Assembly: GCF_037577855.1 (NCBI RefSeq)
Contig: NZ_JBAKFX010000089.1
Location: forward strand, 1 to 8,488
Reading direction: 5' to 3'
Length of the DNA: 8,488 nucleotides
Origin: Dethiothermospora halolimnae
Lineage (GTDB): Bacteria > Bacillota > Clostridia > Tissierellales > VENL01
In this document: piece after piece, positions 5,756-8,488 of the stretch
Layout of the letters: the number at the start of each line of letters is the position of its first letter
How positions within the stretch are numbered: position 1 is the first letter of the stretch
Notes under the pieces: model-generated
What the model saw: only the letters and a program-made list of their open reading frames with translations
Databases searched by the model: none
What the model was told of the DNA's origin: nothing
Made by a program: the position numbers and the translations under genes

Positions 5756-5777
5756 CATATGAGCAATCATTCATATG
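5756..5777. promoter_or_regulatory. ArsR/SmtB-type (CzrA-like) metal-responsive operator
   Basis: CATATGA (5756-5762) and TCATATG (5771-5777) are perfect 7-bp arms around GCAATCAT. The inner form TGAGCAATCATTCA resembles the TGAACA-n-TTCA core bound by Zn/Cd-sensing ArsR-family repressors such as CzrA and SmtB. It lies at or just after the expected transcription start. No ArsR gene is in the window, so the repressor must be encoded elsewhere. Confidence 0.7.
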
Positions 5778-5796
5778 AAGTTGGAGGTGACTTATC

Positions 5797-8124
5797 GTGG
5801 GAATAACAAAAAAAGAATTAATATTAGAAGGTTTAGACTGTGCTAATTGTGCATCTAAAATTGAAAACAGAGTAAATAAACTGGAAGATATTAAAAATGC
5901 TAATTTAAACTTTATGACAAAAACACTAAAGGTAGAAATAACTGCTAATGTAGAAAAGACTGTAGGAAATATAAGGGAGATAGTTAAAAAGCTAGAACCC
6001 CATGTAATGGTGAAAGATAAAAATAGTAACATTACTAAAACATATACTATGAAGGGACTAACATGAGGAAGTTGTGCCGATAAAATTAACAGGTTTGTTA
6101 ATAATATGGATGGAGTAATTAATTCAACTGTGAATATGGCAACATCTAAGATGACAGTTGAAATGGAAAGTAAAGCTGATATAAGTTCTATAAATAATAA
6201 GATAAGGGATTTTGTGAAAAAGACAGAACCCCATGTTGAAGTAATAACAGAGGATAAAACATCTAAAGAAGTAGATGATAATAATTTAAATAAAAAGAAA
6301 CTTTTTAGAGTAGGTATTGGTGCTTTAATATTTTTTATAGCAATAATAGGTGATTTTAATATAAAAGTAGAGTTACCAATGTTTTTAGTAAGTTATTTAT
6401 TAGTAGGCGGAGATATTGTACTTAGAGCTATAAAAAATATAGCAAGGGGTCAAGTATTTGATGAAAATTTTCTTATGGGTATAGCAACGATAGGTGCCTT
6501 TGCCATTGGCGAGTATCCTGAAGGGGTAGCCGTTATGTTGTTCTATCAAGTTGGAGAAACATTCCAAGATATAGCGGTTAATAGATCTAGAAAATCAATA
6601 AAATCACTACTTAACATAAGGCCAGACTATGCAAATATAGAAACCGCTGATGGTGTTAAGAAGGTTTCTCCTGAGGAAGTTAATATAGGAGATACTATCA
6701 TAGTTAAACCGGGAGAAAAGGTACCCGTTGATGGAGTAATTATTGATGGAAAATCAATGGTGGATACTTCAGCATTAACGGGAGAATCGGTACCAAGAAG
6801 TGTAAAAAAAGATGAAGAAGTATTAAGTGGTTTTATAAATACAAATGGATTACTAAAGGTTAAGGTTACTAAGAATTTTGGGGAATCAACTATCACTAAA
6901 ATATTAGATTTAGTTGAAAATGCCAGTAGTAAGAAGGCCCCTACAGAAAATTTTATCACAAAGTTTGCTAGATATTATACACCTATAGTAGTTATAGCGG
7001 CTACATTAATAGCAATAATTCCACCCATTATATTAAATGAAGGTTTTTCTGATTGGATATATAGGGCTTTGGTATTTTTAGTTGTATCTTGTCCATGTGC
7101 ATTGGTTGTTTCTATTCCTCTGGGATTCTTTGGAGGAATAGGTGGGGCATCAAAATCAGGTATATTAGTTAAAGGTGGAAATTATCTTGAAGCGCTAAAT
7201 GATGTTGAAACAATAGTATTTGACAAAACAGGAACATTAACTAAGGGAGTATTTAAAGTATCAAAAATAAATATAGCAAATGACTATACAAAGGAAGAAG
7301 TATTAAAATATGCAGCAATAGCTGAAGCCCATTCAAGCCATCCCATAGGGGTATCAATTAAAAAAGAATATACTGGTGAAATAGACGAAAATATAATAAA
7401 GGAATACGAAGAAATATCCGGTCATGGAATAAAGGTTTTGGTAGAAGGTAAAAAAGTATTAGTTGGAAATAGTAAGCTAATGAAAAATGAAAATATTGAC
7501 TTTAAAACTGATGATACAGTGGCTACAGTGGTATATGTTGCAATAGATAATAAATTTGCAGGCAGCATACTAATATCGGATGAAATCAAAGATGATACAG
7601 TAAGTGCTATAGAGAAATTAAAAAATAGAGGTATAAAACAATTAGTTATGTTAACGGGGGATAATAAAAAAGTTGCAGAAGAAATCGGTAAGAAATTAAA
7701 ACTTGATAGAGTCTATGGAGAGCTTTTACCCGATGGTAAAGTAGAAAAACTAGAAGAGTTAGATAAACAAAAATCTAAAAAGGGAAAACTAGTATTTGTT
7801 GGAGATGGAATAAACGATGCTCCAGTACTTGCTAGAGCCGATATCGGTGTAGCAATGGGAGGTCTTGGCTCGGATGCAGCAATAGAAGCAGCAGATGTGG
7901 TTCTTATGACCGATGAACCAACTAAGTTATATGAAGCAATAAACATAGCTAAAAGAACTAGGAAAATAGTTATGCAAAACATTATATTTGCCCTTGGTAT
8001 AAAGTTGGTAGTTTTAGGTTTGGGAGCTTTAGGTCTTGCATCAATGTGGGAAGCAGTATTTGCAGATGTAGGAGTTGCCCTTTTGGCAGTATTGAATTCC
8101 ATGAGGGTTATGAGAGTTAAGTAA
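5797..8124 (+). CDS. Zn/Cd/Pb-exporting P1B-type ATPase, probable selenoprotein (TGA-coded Sec90)
   Basis: Read through one in-frame TGA (6064-6066), this encodes 775 residues, ATP-driven export of Zn, Cd or Pb across the cell membrane. Two N-terminal HMA domains come first: HMA1 with GLDCANC (12-18) and HMA2 with GLT-U90-GSC, where TGA replaces the first metal-binding cysteine. Then follow TGES (328-331), CPC (432-434) in the membrane, phosphorylated D476 in DKTGT, HP (515-516), TGDN (620-623) and GDGIND (669-674). K736 in TM7 and D757 in FADVG of TM8 mark the P1B-2 (ZntA/CadA) group. The start is GTG 5797 with GGAGGTGA (5783-5790). A separate start at ATG 6106 lacks a good ribosome binding site and would split HMA2. 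The stop is TAA. If TGA is not read, the cell makes only an 89-residue HMA fragment, that is, a broken gene. Confidence 0.85.
6064..6107 (+). promoter_or_regulatory. Candidate bacterial SECIS element after the TGA codon
   Basis: After TGA (6064-6066), ATTAACA (6085-6091) pairs with TGTTAAT (6096-6102) around the loop GGTT (6092-6095). A lower stem ATA/TAT (6080-6082 with 6105-6107) is separated by an AA/AA internal loop. The loop begins 25 nt after the TGA and opens with G, U-rich bases (GGUU). These match the known bacterial SECIS pattern, in which SelB recognises a G/U apical loop at a set distance after UGA; E. coli fdhF has GGUC. The stem has no bulged U like that of fdhF, and its AT-rich pairs make it weak. 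Confidence 0.6.
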
Positions 8125-8325
8125 GGCTGAGGCTGAGGATGAGGATGAAGTTGAGGTTAAGATTTAGGTTAAGATTAAGATTGATCTCAAGGTTAAGATT
8201 GAGATCAAGGTTGAGATTGAGATTTAGGTTGAGATTTAGGTTAAGGTTGAGGTTGAGGTTAAGATTGAGATTGAGGTTGAAGTTGAGGTTGAGGTTGAGG
8301 TTGAGGATGAAGTTGAAATTGAGTT
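8125..8325. repeat. Hexamer tract (RAGRTT)n, about 33 degenerate units
   Basis: About 200 bp directly after the ATPase stop consist of variants of one 6-base unit: GAGGTT, AAGATT, GAGATT, AAGGTT, GATTTAGG. The + strand has almost no C. Because the unit is two codons long, it yields meaningless open frames: alternating Arg-Leu on the + strand and Asn-Leu on the minus strand. Inside it, TTGATCTCAA (8181-8190) and TTGAGATCAA (8199-8208) form a perfect 10-bp inverted pair that breaks the pattern. Confidence 0.9.
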
Positions 8326-8350
8326 GTTGGGGGATTCGTAATCCCCCAAC
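8326..8350. repeat. Family III hairpin, intact copy (11-bp stem)
   Basis: GTTGGGGGATT (8326-8336) pairs perfectly with AATCCCCCAAC (8340-8350) around the loop CGT. Only TTT follows, so it is a poor standard terminator, although it is the only strong hairpin after the ATPase gene. It sits 11 bp inside the right inverted-repeat arm and matches 20 of 25 bases at 1201-1225. Confidence 0.85.
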
Positions 8351-8361
8351 TTTAATACCCC

Positions 8362-8479
8362 CCTCGTATAATATAGTTAGAACATTTGATAGAAAATAAA
8401 GTTCTTTTCTACCGAACATTCTCACTAAAAATAACTTCAATATTCATATTCTTAAATAACCTTTTAATACAAAACTTAT
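8362..8479 (-). repeat. Right arm of the perfect 118-bp inverted repeat
   Basis: This is the exact reverse complement of 1-118. On the minus strand it reads toward the hexamer tract, but no ATG-started gene follows it, unlike the left arm, which leads into the permease. It therefore looks like a copied piece of the permease's upstream region. The right end continues 9 bases beyond the left arm's visible extent, so the true repeat may be longer. From the inner boundary to the window end is 127 nt. Confidence 0.97.
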
Positions 8480-8488
8480 CTTATTTTT

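Noticed and set aside
6064..6066. TGA read as Trp or Gly under an alternative genetic code
   Set aside because: Trp is written TGG throughout, no other gene has an in-frame TGA, and the permease at 129-905 appears to use TGA as its stop. The position calls for Cys, which points to Sec.
6106..8124. Independent ATPase gene starting at ATG 6106
   Set aside because: It would begin in the middle of HMA2, without a proper ribosome binding site, while the frame upstream of the TGA continues the same domain and has a strong GGAGGTGA with GTG start.
8117..8440. Open frames through the hexamer tract: Asn-Leu repeats on the minus strand, Arg-Leu repeats on the + strand (8139-8399)
   Set aside because: They arise from the 6-base period of the repeat, lack ribosome binding sites, and run into the inverted-repeat arm. 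Nothing suggests coding.
1..8479. Composite transposon with 118-bp terminal repeats
   Set aside because: No transposase or integrase lies between the arms, the left arm includes part of a gene's ribosome binding site, and no target duplication can be seen because the flanks are missing.

Overview
The window is low-GC DNA with strong AGGAGG-type ribosome binding sites, TTGACA/TATAAT promoters and T-tailed terminators. Together these suggest a Gram-positive anaerobe of the Clostridia (Clostridiales/Tissierellales-like). No rRNA or housekeeping marker is present, so the placement is an inference.

Layout, all genes on the + strand. (1) 1-118: one arm of a perfect 118-bp inverted repeat whose other arm is 8362-8479. 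(2) 129-905: ABC-2 permease whose ATPase partner is not in the window. (3) 906-1500: gene-free stretch packed with short hairpin repeats of several families. (4) 1570-1980: secreted coiled-coil protein with its own promoter and terminator. (5) 2087-4496: an efflux-type operon of ABC ATPase, ABC-2 permease and TetR regulator, with two matching TetR-type palindromes around its promoter, which suggests autorepression. (6) 4754-5542: TM1586-like nitroreductase with its own promoter and terminator. (7) 5713-8124: a Zn/Cd/Pb P1B-type ATPase behind a consensus promoter and a CzrA/SmtB-like palindrome; its repressor is not in the window. (8) 8125-8350: a (RAGRTT)n hexamer tract ending in an 11-bp-stem hairpin, then the right repeat arm.

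The most notable feature is in the metal ATPase. Its reading frame is interrupted by a single in-frame TGA at 6064-6066, exactly where the second HMA domain should have the first cysteine of its CxxC metal site (GLT-TGA-GSC). The frame is unchanged on both sides, all catalytic motifs downstream are intact, and no ribosome binding site supports a restart. A stem-loop with apical loop GGUU lies 25 nt after the TGA, as expected of a bacterial SECIS. I read this as a selenocysteine-containing metal exporter (Sec90, UxxC metal site), with a fresh nonsense mutation as the main alternative.

The intergenic regions carry dispersed hairpin repeats in which paired bases change together between copies, so the hairpin itself appears to be under selection or copied as a unit. 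The right end of the window from the repeat boundary is exactly 127 nt, so the window ends may be contig ends at a repeat and the inverted repeat may extend further outward.
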